From Streptomyces sp. NBC_01803 (lineage in GTDB: Bacteria > Actinomycetota > Actinomycetes > Streptomycetales > Streptomycetaceae): DNA of 64,000 nucleotides. The position numbers and the translations under genes were made by a program. Under the pieces are notes generated by a model. The model had not been told where the DNA came from. It searched no databases and worked only from the letters and a program-made list of their open reading frames with translations. The stretch lies in contig NZ_CP109073.1 of NCBI RefSeq assembly GCF_035917415.1, forward strand, positions 2,577,501-2,641,500, in the 5' to 3' direction. This document shows, one piece after another, positions 45,392 to 53,239 of the stretch. Position 1 is the first letter of the stretch, and each line of letters begins with the position of its first letter.

Positions 45392-45898
45392 ATGAAGATC
45401 AGACAGGGCGGCGGGGACGACATCCCCCTCATCCTGGGCATGCTCGACGGCGCCGTGGAGTGGCTGGTGTCCCGGGGCCGCGCCGGGCAGTGGGGCACCG
45501 AGCCGTGGTCGACGCGGCCGAAGGCGGTGGAGCGGGTCCGGGAGATCGTGGCGTCCGGCACCCCGTGGCTGGCCGAGATCGCCGGCGAGCCGGCTGGCAC
45601 GCTCACCCTCACCCCGGGCCCCGGCACGTACCTCGCGCCCGCCGGTGAACCCGAGGTATACGTGCACCTGCTGGTCACCGACCGCCGTTTCGCGGGGCGC
45701 GGCGTGGGGGCCGCGCTGCTCGCGCACGCCGTCGAGGAGACCCGGCGGCAGGGGATCGGCCTGCTGCGGGTCGACTGCTACGCGGGCGACGACGGCCGCC
45801 TCGTGGCGTACTACCGCGCCCAGGGCTTCTCCCCCACCGAGCGCTTCACCGTGGGCGACTGGCCGGGCCAGATCCTGGCGCGGCGGGTCACGCCGTAG
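45392..45898 (+). CDS. GNAT-family N-acetyltransferase
   Basis: 168 residues. The acetyl-CoA-binding motif A is clear: VYVHLLVTDRRFAGRGVGAALLAHAVEETR (R/Q-x-x-G-x-G/A at about 104-110), then LLRVDCYAGDDGRLVAYYRAQGF, in which the final Y-x-x-x-G-F pattern is typical. Substrate unknown. TAGCAT seven bases before the ATG suggests a leaderless transcript. Its 3' end overlaps the convergent MFS gene by 11 bp. Confidence 0.88.
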   Translation: MKIRQGGGDDIPLILGMLDGAVEWLVSRGRAGQWGTEPWSTRPKAVERVREIVASGTPWLAEIAGEPAGTLTLTPGPGTYLAPAGEPEVYVHLLVTDRRFAGRGVGAALLAHAVEETRRQGIGLLRVDCYAGDDGRLVAYYRAQGFSPTERFTVGDWPGQILARRVTP

Positions 45899-47222
45899 CG
45901 GTCAGCTCCTCCGGGTCGCGCGGCACCAGCGCCACGCCGCGCCGGCCCGCGCGGAGGCTGACGCGCAGCCGCAGGCCGCCGATCCGGGCCAGCACCAGCC
46001 CGACCCCGACCGCCGAGACCGCGCACACCGCGCCGCCCGCCAGCAGCCCGACCCGGGCGCCGAGCTCGTCGGTCAGCCAGCCCATCAGCGGCGCCCCGAT
46101 CGGGGTGCCGCCGACGAAGACCATCATCATCAGGCTGATCACCCGGCCCCGCATGGCCGGGTCGCTGGCGAGCTGGATGCTGGCGTTCGCGGTCACCTGG
46201 AACGTCATGGCGGCCAGCCCGACGAGCGGCATCAGCGCGGCGAAGACGACGAACGCGGGGGCCGCGGCGGCGACCATCAGCAGCACGCCGAAGACCGCGG
46301 CGGCGGCCACGATGAACCGCGTCCGGCGGCTGCCGCGCCGGGCCGCCAGCAGGGCACCGGCCACGGAGCCGGCGGCGATCAGCGAGTTCAGCAGGCCGTA
46401 GGTGCCCGCCTCGGCGTGGAAGACGCGGTCGGTGAAGGCGACGAGCCAGATCGGGAAGTTGTAGCCGAAGGTGCCGACGAAGCCGAGCAGCACGATGGGC
46501 CACAGCAGCTCGGGCCGGCTGCCGACGTACCGCAGGCCCTCGCGCAGCTGCCCCTTGCCGCGCGGCGTACGCCGGGTCCGGGACAGCTCGGCCGGGCGCA
46601 TCAGCAGCAGGCCGACGAGAGGGGCGAGGAACGACAGCCCGTTGTAGAGGAACGCCCAGCCGGCGCCGACCGTGGTGATGACCACACCGGCGACGGCGGG
46701 GCCGATCAGCCGGGCGGACTGGAAGTTGGCGGAGCCGAGCGAGACGGCGTTGCGCAACAGATGCGGGCCGACCATCTCGGAGACGAACGCCTGGCGGGCC
46801 GGGTTGTCCACGACGGTCGCGAGGCCGACGGCGAACGCCAGCACGTACACGTGCCAGACCTCCACCGCGCCGCTGAGCGTCAGGGCGGCCAGGATCAGGC
46901 CGGTCAGCCCGAGGGCGGACTGGGTGCCGAGCAGCAGCTTGCGCTTGTCGAAGCGATCGGCGAGGACGCCGCCGTAGAGGCCGAACAGCAGCATCGGGAG
47001 GAACTGGAGCGCGGTCGTGACGCCGACCGCGGCGGCCGAGCCGGTGAGGGTGTGGACCAGCCAGTCCTGGGCGATGCGCTGCATCCAGGTCCCGATGTTG
47101 GATATCGACGAGCCCAGGAGGTGGATCCGGAAGTTGCGGACCCGGAGGGAGCTGAAGGTGGATATCTTCTCGGTGCTGGTCAGGGATGCGGGTGCGGAGT
47201 CTGCTCCGGGTCCCGGACTCAA
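45888..47222 (-). CDS. MFS transporter (enterobactin exporter/MdfA-like DHA3 group)
   Basis: 444 residues from TTG 47222, chosen because AAAGGAG lies exactly seven bases upstream. Upstream codons in this frame belong to Ala/Pro/His-rich non-coding-like sequence. Twelve hydrophobic segments; motif A-like GGVLADRFDKRKLLL (about 80-94) and the start RNFRIHLLGSSISNIGTWMQ typical of the DHA3 drug/siderophore efflux group (transmembrane secretion effector type). It lies 89 bp downstream of a MarR gene on the same strand, which suggests that the regulator controls this pump. Exported compound unknown. Confidence 0.88.
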   Translation of the reverse strand: MSPGPGADSAPASLTSTEKISTFSSLRVRNFRIHLLGSSISNIGTWMQRIAQDWLVHTLTGSAAAVGVTTALQFLPMLLFGLYGGVLADRFDKRKLLLGTQSALGLTGLILAALTLSGAVEVWHVYVLAFAVGLATVVDNPARQAFVSEMVGPHLLRNAVSLGSANFQSARLIGPAVAGVVITTVGAGWAFLYNGLSFLAPLVGLLLMRPAELSRTRRTPRGKGQLREGLRYVGSRPELLWPIVLLGFVGTFGYNFPIWLVAFTDRVFHAEAGTYGLLNSLIAAGSVAGALLAARRGSRRTRFIVAAAAVFGVLLMVAAAAPAFVVFAALMPLVGLAAMTFQVTANASIQLASDPAMRGRVISLMMMVFVGGTPIGAPLMGWLTDELGARVGLLAGGAVCAVSAVGVGLVLARIGGLRLRVSLRAGRRGVALVPRDPEELTATA

Positions 47223-47311
47223 GGGAACACTCCTTTGTGCGGGTGCGGTCGGTGTGCCGTGGATCGATGTGCCGTGCGGAGGCGCGCCGTGCGGAGGGGC
47301 GCGGTGCGGCG

Positions 47312-47767
47312 CTAGATGTGCGCGAGCTTGTGCAGAACGGGCGCCGCCGCGCGCAGGGCGGCCCACTCCTCATCGTCCAGCTCGGCGGCCAGCCGGGCCA
47401 GCCAGGCGTTCCGCTCGGCGCGGCTCGTCTCGATCATGGCCTCGGCCTGATCGGTGGCGACGACGAGCTTCTGCCTGCGGTCCTCGGTGTGCGGCTCCAT
47501 GCGGACCAGGCCGCGGCTCTGGAGCAACGCGATGATGCGGGTCATGGACGGCGGCTGCACGTGCTCCTTGCGGGCCAGCTCCCCGGGGGTCATGGCCCCG
47601 CAGCGGGCGATCGTGCCGAGCGCGGACAGCTCGGCGAGGCTGAGCGCGCGGTCGGCGTTCAGGTGGCGCATACGGCGGGAGAGCCGCTGCACGCCGATGC
47701 GCAGCGTGTTCACCGCCTCGACGTCCTCGCGGCCGTCCAGCTTCGCGTTGGGCATGAGCACCACCAT
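47312..47767 (-). CDS. MarR-family transcriptional regulator
   Basis: 151 residues from ATG 47767 (ATG 47755 possible). Winged helix-turn-helix: LSLAELSALGTIARCGAMTP, GELARKEHVQPPSMTRIIAL, LQSRGLVRMEPHTEDRRQKLV (D-x-R wing), about residues 43-103. Helical dimerisation ends on both sides. A perfect 5-5-5 palindrome lies six bases before its start, and an MFS exporter gene follows in the same direction. The arrangement is a standard self-repressing efflux unit. Confidence 0.9.
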   Translation of the reverse strand: MVVLMPNAKLDGREDVEAVNTLRIGVQRLSRRMRHLNADRALSLAELSALGTIARCGAMTPGELARKEHVQPPSMTRIIALLQSRGLVRMEPHTEDRRQKLVVATDQAEAMIETSRAERNAWLARLAAELDDEEWAALRAAAPVLHKLAHI

Positions 47768-47772
47768 CGCTC

Positions 47773-47787
47773 GTTAGCTTTCCTAAC
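47773..47787. promoter_or_regulatory. MarR operator candidate
   Basis: GTTAG-CTTTC-CTAAC (perfect 5-bp arms) immediately upstream of the MarR start, beside an AT-rich TATATT stretch (minus strand) that could be its -10. It may also serve the divergent DUF2530 gene. Confidence 0.6.
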
Positions 47788-47845
47788 AAAATATATGACG
47801 ATGATACGCGCCTGTACATTCCCGGTACCCGGGTAGTCTGAGCGC

Positions 47846-48121
47846 ATGCGCTGGGGCGAGTGGACCAACGGCAAAAGAGAGGCGCCCGAGCCCCTGGAGG
47901 GCGACGTGGGCGCCACGGTCCTCGTCGGCACCGTCGTGTGGGCCGCCCTCTTCGTGGCCCAGGTCCCGTTCTACGGCTGGTATGCCGACCACGGGCACGA
48001 CTGGTTCATCTGGACCTGCCTCGTCGGCACGGGACTCGGGCTCTTCGGGCTCTGGTACGCGCGCCGCCGCGAAGCCGCCCTCCGGGCTCAGGCCGCGCGG
48101 CAACGCGATCAGGACGACTGA
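47846..48121 (+). CDS. DUF2530 membrane protein
   Basis: 91 residues. Cytoplasmic start (MRWGEWTNGKREAPEPLEGD), two membrane helices (VLVGTVVWAALFVAQVPFYG; WTCLVGTGLGLFGLWYA), and a basic, Ala/Arg/Gln-rich tail. Length and layout match DUF2530, a small actinobacterial membrane family of unknown role. TAGTCT six bases before the ATG indicates leaderless transcription. Divergent from the MarR gene. Confidence 0.85.
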   Translation: MRWGEWTNGKREAPEPLEGDVGATVLVGTVVWAALFVAQVPFYGWYADHGHDWFIWTCLVGTGLGLFGLWYARRREAALRAQAARQRDQDD

Positions 48122-48161
48122 CCGGGCCCGCGATTCACTGGACCCGCTCCGTCGCGCGCCG

Positions 48162-48959
48162 TCAGCAGGGGTCGCGCCAGGCGTCCAGATCGAGGTTCTT
48201 GGCCATCGAGCTGAGGCCGAGGGCCGTGGTCTCCGGGCAGAACTCGGCGGCGGACAGGGCGTACTCGACGTGGAAGACCGCCTTGCCGGCCTCGATGAAC
48301 GGAGTGAGCGCGGCACACTCGCCGAACTCGGCGCACTCCTCGTTGACCGCGAAGTCGAACTCATCGACCAGCTCCGGGATCTGCGGCAGGTCGTTCTTCA
48401 GGCCGACGGACAGGCCGCGGTCGTGGGCGAGGTCGGCGATCATCCGGTTGTAGGCGAGCTGGTCGGCGGCGGTCAGGGGGAAGCCGGTGGCGTTGAGATA
48501 GCCGTCGAGGAGGTCCGGCTCGACCGCGTCGAAGCCCTTGTTCCGGCACATGTCGAACCGCTCGGCCATCAGCGGGCGCAGGGCGTCCAGGTCGCGGATG
48601 TCCAGCCAGCGTTCGCCCTCCCAGCCGTTGCCCTCGCCGAGCAGCGCCAGGGGGAAGTCGCCGGCGTCCGGGCGGAAGTCCTCCCAGGCGCCCGCGTTGA
48701 CGTAGCAGATGACCCGCACGTCCCGGTCGTGCAGCGCGGCGACGTCCGAGGCGCCGGACTCGAAACCGTCGATGTCATAGACCGGGACGTCCACGGTCAG
48801 GTCGAGGGCGCCGGAGAGCTGCCAATGCCACGCCGTCCCGGGCTCCGGCCGCCACCGTCCGTCCCCGTCCGGGGAGTCGGCGGAACAGGCGGCCGTCGCC
48901 ATCAGCAGCAGCGCGGCCGGCACGGCCGCGCGGGGCCGTATCGGGGTCAGTCGAACCAC
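48162..48959 (-). CDS. Lipoprotein of the GH114 (endo-alpha-1,4-polygalactosaminidase-like) family
   Basis: 265 residues from GTG 48959. Signal ending LLLMATAACS gives a lipobox-like T-A-A-C at about 25. The mature part has GH114 landmarks: VYDIDGFESGASDVAALHDR, VICYVNAGAWEDFRPDAGDF, WLDIRDLDALRPLMAERFDM, GFDAVEPDLLDGYL (acidic active-site region). The family hydrolyses alpha-1,4-galactosamine polymers; activity here is inferred. Three cysteines near the C-terminus. It overlaps the 3' end of the upstream sacsin-like gene by 13 bp. Confidence 0.85.
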   Translation of the reverse strand: MVRLTPIRPRAAVPAALLLMATAACSADSPDGDGRWRPEPGTAWHWQLSGALDLTVDVPVYDIDGFESGASDVAALHDRDVRVICYVNAGAWEDFRPDAGDFPLALLGEGNGWEGERWLDIRDLDALRPLMAERFDMCRNKGFDAVEPDLLDGYLNATGFPLTAADQLAYNRMIADLAHDRGLSVGLKNDLPQIPELVDEFDFAVNEECAEFGECAALTPFIEAGKAVFHVEYALSAAEFCPETTALGLSSMAKNLDLDAWRDPC

Positions 48960-51900
48960 CGGGCCGTCCGCAGCTCCTCCGCCCGGGAGGGGTCCTCCAG
49001 CAGGGCGGCGAGCTCAAAGCGCCGGGGCCACTGGCCGGTCGCCCAGGCCAGGCCGGCGGCCAGGCCCTCGAAGGTCGCGGCGTGCAGCGTGCCGCCGGGC
49101 GTCAGGCGCCAGGCCAGCTCCGTGCCGTCGATCACCAGCTCGTCGTACTCCACATACATGGCCGGGGTGGCCGGGCCGAGAATGGCGCGGGCCTCCTCGG
49201 GCACCTCGCGCGGCGTCCCGCCCTCGCCCGGCGGCTCGGCCGGGAGGGCGGCGCTCAGCGGGCGCACGTCCAGCACGGCGGCCAGGTCGGCGGCGCGGGC
49301 GGGCGGCACCGGCAGCAGCGGCCGGCCGGCGGCCAGCGGGAGCAGGTCGGGGGCGTCCGCGACCAGGGCCTCGGCGGCGTCCACGACCCGCGACGAGCCG
49401 TCCACGACGGCGCGCAGCTCGTCGGGGAGCGTCACCTCGTCCGGGTCCAGCTCGGCCAGCAGGGCGTACAGACCGTGCAGCCGGGCCGCTGTCACGGTCA
49501 CGGCCGGGTCGGCGAGGCGGGCCAGCAGATCGGCCGCGCCGCCCGGCTCGGCCAGCAGCGCGCGGGCCGTGGTGCGCACCCCGAGAGCGTGCAGCACCTC
49601 CGCGTCGGCGTCCGCCGTGTCCGCGTCCTCGTACAGACCGGCCAGCAGTGGATCGCCGCCCGCCGAACGCAGCCCGGCCGGGCGGCGGCCGTCCAGCACG
49701 GGCGCGCCGCGCAGCCACCAGGCGGTGTACGACCGGGCCCGCTCCACGCCGCCGTCCGGCATCCGCACCCGCACCGGCGTGGTCAGCGCCTCGCGGAACG
49801 GCGGCCGGGACAGCAGGGAGAGCACCGCCGGCCACTGGCCGTCGTCCACCAGCTCCAGGTCCCGCACGGCCATCACCTCGGCGGCGACCGGCGGCAGCGG
49901 GCTGTCGCCGAGCGCGTCGAGGGTGTCCTCGCACCACACGTCCACCGCGTCCAGCAGCCCCACGTCGTCGGGCTCGGCGTACCCCCCGTCGCGCGGCTCC
50001 AGCTCGTCCGGGTCCAGCACGACGTCGGCGGCCCGTATCAGCGCGAAGTCCGCCTGCACGCCGACGGCCGTCAGCGGCTGCTCGCCCCAGCGGGCGGCCA
50101 GCTCGGCGTCGCACGCGGCGAGCTCGCCGTCGCGGATGACCCGCTGGAACGGGCTGCCGGGGTAGACCAGCTCACCGGCCGGGGTCAGCTCGCCGTCCTC
50201 GTCCGGCAGCGCCAGCGCGGCCAGCCAGGGCAGGTCGCCGGGTGCCAGGCCGGCGTCCCGCACCAGGCCGAGGACCGTCTCGGCCAGCTCGGCGGCGGGC
50301 ACGGCGTCCTCGTCCCACACGTCCATGTCCGCCGAGGCGGCGACGGCGGCGCGCACCTGCGGGGTGTCCAGCACCGCGCGCGGAGTGGCCGGGTTCGCGC
50401 CCAGCTTCTCCAGCAGCGGGTGGGCGGCCTCGGGGTGGGCCACCTTCAGGCCGAGGCGGCCCAGCCCGGCCGGCTCGGTGCCGGGGACGGGCAGCAGGGC
50501 GCGGCGCGGCCCGACCGTGGTGCGGCCGTCCGCCAGTGGCACCGGCAGCCCGTGCAGCAGCTCGGGATCGACGCCGGCCAGCGACTCGTACAGGCGCCAC
50601 CACCAGGTGGGCGGGCGTTCGACGCCCGCCAGCCGGTCGATGATCTCGCCCAGGGAGACCCGGGCGACCTCCAGCACCCGCAGCTCGGCCCGCCGTTCCA
50701 GCCCGGCGGGCAGCAGCACGGGGAACAGCTCGGCCAGCACGGCGACGGTCTCGGCGCCGGCCCGCTCGACCAACTCGGCCTCGACCGGGCGCAGCGCGAC
50801 GGGGATCTCGCTCTCCGGGTCGTCGGCGACCACCGGCTCGGTGGCACCGGCCGCCGCCGCGCTGGGCAGGAAGGCGGTGGACGGCAGCCGTTCCAGCAGC
50901 GCCTGCCGCAGCGCGCCGTCGAGCTCGCCCCGGCCCAGCGGGCCCGGCACCAGGCTCAGCGTCTCACTGGTGACCGGCCGCCAGTCCGCCAGCAGCGCCG
51001 CGTAGGCGTCCGCCGCGCGGCCGGTCAGGAAGTCCGTCAGCGGCCCCGGCGCGACGTGGCGCCGGGTCGGCTCCAACGGGAAACTCGCGATCAGCAGCGC
51101 GGGAAGGCCGAGCGGGTCGTCGGTCGGGGTCGGCGCGTGCACGACGGGCGGGCTGACCGGCGCGGCCGGGGCGCCCTCGGCGTCCACGGGCACGGCCCAG
51201 GTGACCGACCAGTGGCGGCGCTCGCGCTCCTCCAGCGGCCGGTCCGCGAAGAGCGCCGGGTCGGCCTCGCCGCGGTCGGTCACCACCCGCCAGCGGGTGG
51301 AGCGGACCGCGCTGCCGGCCGGGCCCGGCTCCTCGGTGATCTGCGTGTACGGGCCGAACTGCCGCCGCGCCAGCGTCCGCGCGCCGCGCGCCGTCTCGAC
51401 GGTGACCTCGTCCAGGCCCGGCAGGGTCAGCAGCAGGGTGTCGTCCACCGCGTCGAGCAGCCGGGTCGCCAGGTCCTCGGCCGCCGCGTCGCGCAGCGGC
51501 AGCGTGACGACCGTGTCGAAGCCCTCGGGCACCTCGGGCACCTCGGAGGCCGCGGCGGGGAACGGTAGCCGCAGCAGCGGAACGGCGTGCCGGTGGCCCG
51601 CCCTGCGGTCCAGCTCGGCCACCAGCTTCGCGTTCTCCCCGGCCGCCTCGCGCGCCAGCCCGGTCGCCTCCGCCAGGGACCAGCGCACGCCGCCCGCCGC
51701 GCTCGCGATCGCCGGGGCGTCGCTGACGGCGAGCACGGCCGCGAAGCCGACACCGAACCGGCCCACGCCCACCGCCATGTCGCGCTTGGCGGAGGCGCGC
51801 AGCGTGGACAGCGACTCGACACCCGCCGCGTCCAGCGGCGAGCCGGTGTTGGCGACGACGAGGACCCCGTCGTGCAGCGCGAGCCGCAGCCGTCCCGGCT

Positions 51901-52096
51901 GCCCGGCCCGGGCGGCGGCGTCGGCGGCGTTCTGGGCCAGCTCGATGACCAGCCGGTCGCGGTAACCGCCCCGGGCCAGGTCCTCCTCCGCGTTGGCGTC
52001 CTCCCGGAACCGCGCCGGGGAATCGGTCCACGCGCTCAGGACGGTGCGCCGCAGCCGCCCGGTGCCGAACGGGTCGAACAGGTCGTCGGTGGTCAC
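48947..52096 (-). CDS. Large sacsin/Hsp90-like ATPase-domain protein
   Basis: 1049 residues from GTG 52096, with TACTGT seven bases upstream (leaderless). The first about 220 residues form a GHKL ATPase of the sacsin/Hsp90 kind: VIELAQNAADAAARAG (N-box, about 48-63), LVVANTGSPLDAAGVESLST (about 75-94), VGVGRFGVGFAAVLAV. The remaining 800 residues have no recognisable domain and are Ala/Leu/Glu-rich. Related proteins in actinomycetes are annotated as molecular chaperone Hsp90-like, without proven function. No signal peptide. It may form one transcript with the GH114-like gene that overlaps its end. Confidence 0.82.
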   Translation of the reverse strand: MTTDDLFDPFGTGRLRRTVLSAWTDSPARFREDANAEEDLARGGYRDRLVIELAQNAADAAARAGQPGRLRLALHDGVLVVANTGSPLDAAGVESLSTLRASAKRDMAVGVGRFGVGFAAVLAVSDAPAIASAAGGVRWSLAEATGLAREAAGENAKLVAELDRRAGHRHAVPLLRLPFPAAASEVPEVPEGFDTVVTLPLRDAAAEDLATRLLDAVDDTLLLTLPGLDEVTVETARGARTLARRQFGPYTQITEEPGPAGSAVRSTRWRVVTDRGEADPALFADRPLEERERRHWSVTWAVPVDAEGAPAAPVSPPVVHAPTPTDDPLGLPALLIASFPLEPTRRHVAPGPLTDFLTGRAADAYAALLADWRPVTSETLSLVPGPLGRGELDGALRQALLERLPSTAFLPSAAAAGATEPVVADDPESEIPVALRPVEAELVERAGAETVAVLAELFPVLLPAGLERRAELRVLEVARVSLGEIIDRLAGVERPPTWWWRLYESLAGVDPELLHGLPVPLADGRTTVGPRRALLPVPGTEPAGLGRLGLKVAHPEAAHPLLEKLGANPATPRAVLDTPQVRAAVAASADMDVWDEDAVPAAELAETVLGLVRDAGLAPGDLPWLAALALPDEDGELTPAGELVYPGSPFQRVIRDGELAACDAELAARWGEQPLTAVGVQADFALIRAADVVLDPDELEPRDGGYAEPDDVGLLDAVDVWCEDTLDALGDSPLPPVAAEVMAVRDLELVDDGQWPAVLSLLSRPPFREALTTPVRVRMPDGGVERARSYTAWWLRGAPVLDGRRPAGLRSAGGDPLLAGLYEDADTADADAEVLHALGVRTTARALLAEPGGAADLLARLADPAVTVTAARLHGLYALLAELDPDEVTLPDELRAVVDGSSRVVDAAEALVADAPDLLPLAAGRPLLPVPPARAADLAAVLDVRPLSAALPAEPPGEGGTPREVPEEARAILGPATPAMYVEYDELVIDGTELAWRLTPGGTLHAATFEGLAAGLAWATGQWPRRFELAALLEDPSRAEELRTARWFD

Positions 52097-52167
52097 GGGT
52101 GCGACAGTACCGGTTGGTACCGGACCGGTCGGAACGAGCCGCTCGCCGGGAGCCCCGGACCGGAGCC

Positions 52168-52971
52168 CTACAGGGGATCGGCCGCCAGGTGGTCGATCAC
52201 GGGCGGGGCCGGCTGCGCGGGCCTCGGGGTGACGGCCGCCTCCGAGTGCGCGCCGCAGCCGTAGGCGAGCGAGACCACGTGCCCGTCCGCCGGGGAGAAC
52301 TCGTTGGCGCACACTCCGAACGCCTGCCGCAGCGCGCCCGCCATCGGCATCAGGAACCCGCAGCTCAGACAGCTCGCCGGGGCCGCCTGCGCCATCGGGG
52401 ACTCGGGGCCGAAGCCCTCCTCCCAGCGGTCGGCGGCGTCCTGGAGGCCGTACCAGGACAGCACCCGGCGCCGGCCGAGGCCCAGTTCCCCGGCGATGTC
52501 GGCGACGCCGCCGCGCCGGATCAGCTCGCCCTCCTCGGCGGCCCGCTCCTCGATGATCTCCTCGCCGGGACCGGCGAACCCCGGGTCCAGGCGCGGGTCG
52601 TCGCTCTCGGCCGGCAGCAGGTCGCCGGGGCCGAGGTCGCCGGGGCGCAGCCGTTCGCTCCACGGCACCCACTCGGGGGCCAGCAGCGCCTCCGAGCCGG
52701 GCATCAGCGTGACCTCGTCCACCGTGACATAACGGGCCCGCGCGGCGCGGGCGACCGTGACGCCCCAGTGCCAGCCCGGATAGCCGGGCTCCTCGCTCGC
52801 GAAGAGATGGGTGACGAGCCGGTCACCCTCGGCGACGGCCCCCAGATACTCCCCGAGCGGGTGCGGATACGCGGCCTGCGCCGCGGCGTCCCGCGCGAGC
52901 TCCACCGCGTCGGCGCACAGCCGGTCAGGGCTCTGGCTTCGCGTCCCGGTCCCGGTCCCAGCACCACTCAC
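52168..52971 (-). CDS. DUF3027 protein
   Basis: 267 residues from ATG 52971. DUF3027 features: YLGAVAEGDRLVTHLFASEE, GYPGWHWGVTVARAARARYV, TVDEVTLMPGSEALLAPEWV, PWSERLRPGDLGPGDLLP. The C-terminal part has CLSCGFLMPMAGALRQAFGV with C-x-x-C and later C-A-N-E and C-G-A-H, which together could bind zinc. Soluble, no signal peptide. The family is actinobacterial with no assigned role. It lies upstream of, and is divergent from, an MFS gene. Confidence 0.88.
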   Translation of the reverse strand: MSGAGTGTGTRSQSPDRLCADAVELARDAAAQAAYPHPLGEYLGAVAEGDRLVTHLFASEEPGYPGWHWGVTVARAARARYVTVDEVTLMPGSEALLAPEWVPWSERLRPGDLGPGDLLPAESDDPRLDPGFAGPGEEIIEERAAEEGELIRRGGVADIAGELGLGRRRVLSWYGLQDAADRWEEGFGPESPMAQAAPASCLSCGFLMPMAGALRQAFGVCANEFSPADGHVVSLAYGCGAHSEAAVTPRPAQPAPPVIDHLAADPL

Positions 52972-53165
52972 AAGAAACTCTCCTACGCCGCCATTGTCGC
53001 GAGCGGGCGCCTTGGACTACCCCCGAGCGAAGCCTGGGGGAGAACGGGCCGACGGAGCGGACGCTGGGACCGCTGCGACGTCGGGCTGAACGAGACAAGG
53101 CGCACCGTCCACCCACGCTACCGCACGGGCCAGGGAGCCTGTGCATGGACCGCGAAACAGCGACT

Positions 53166-53200
53166 CTTCTCGTAAACCCCTGTAAAGGGGCCGCGAGAAG
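53166..53200. other. Nested hairpin between DUF3027 and MFS genes
   Basis: CTTCTCG (53166-53172) pairs with CGAGAAG (53194-53200), enclosing CCCC-TGTAAA-GGGG (53077 offset: 53177-53190). It lies just before the leaderless MFS start and could be a terminator, an operator or an mRNA 5' element. No T-tract. Confidence 0.45.
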
Positions 53201-53239
53201 GAGGAAGCGGGCTCCGTTCTGCCCTTAGGCTTGGGAGCC

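Noticed and set aside
47773..47787. GTTAG-CTTTC-CTAAC read as an iron box
   Set aside because: Lacks the 19-bp TTAGGTTAGGCTAACCTAA pattern; better explained as a MarR operator.
49082..51568. 828-codon + strand ORF opposite the sacsin-like gene
   Set aside because: Gln/Arg/Gly-rich shadow frame with no recognisable protein.
52982..53050. ACCCCC...GGGGG inverted repeat near 53020 as a gene-specific operator
   Set aside because: Similar GC hairpins are common in Streptomyces intergenic DNA; nothing specific can be supported.
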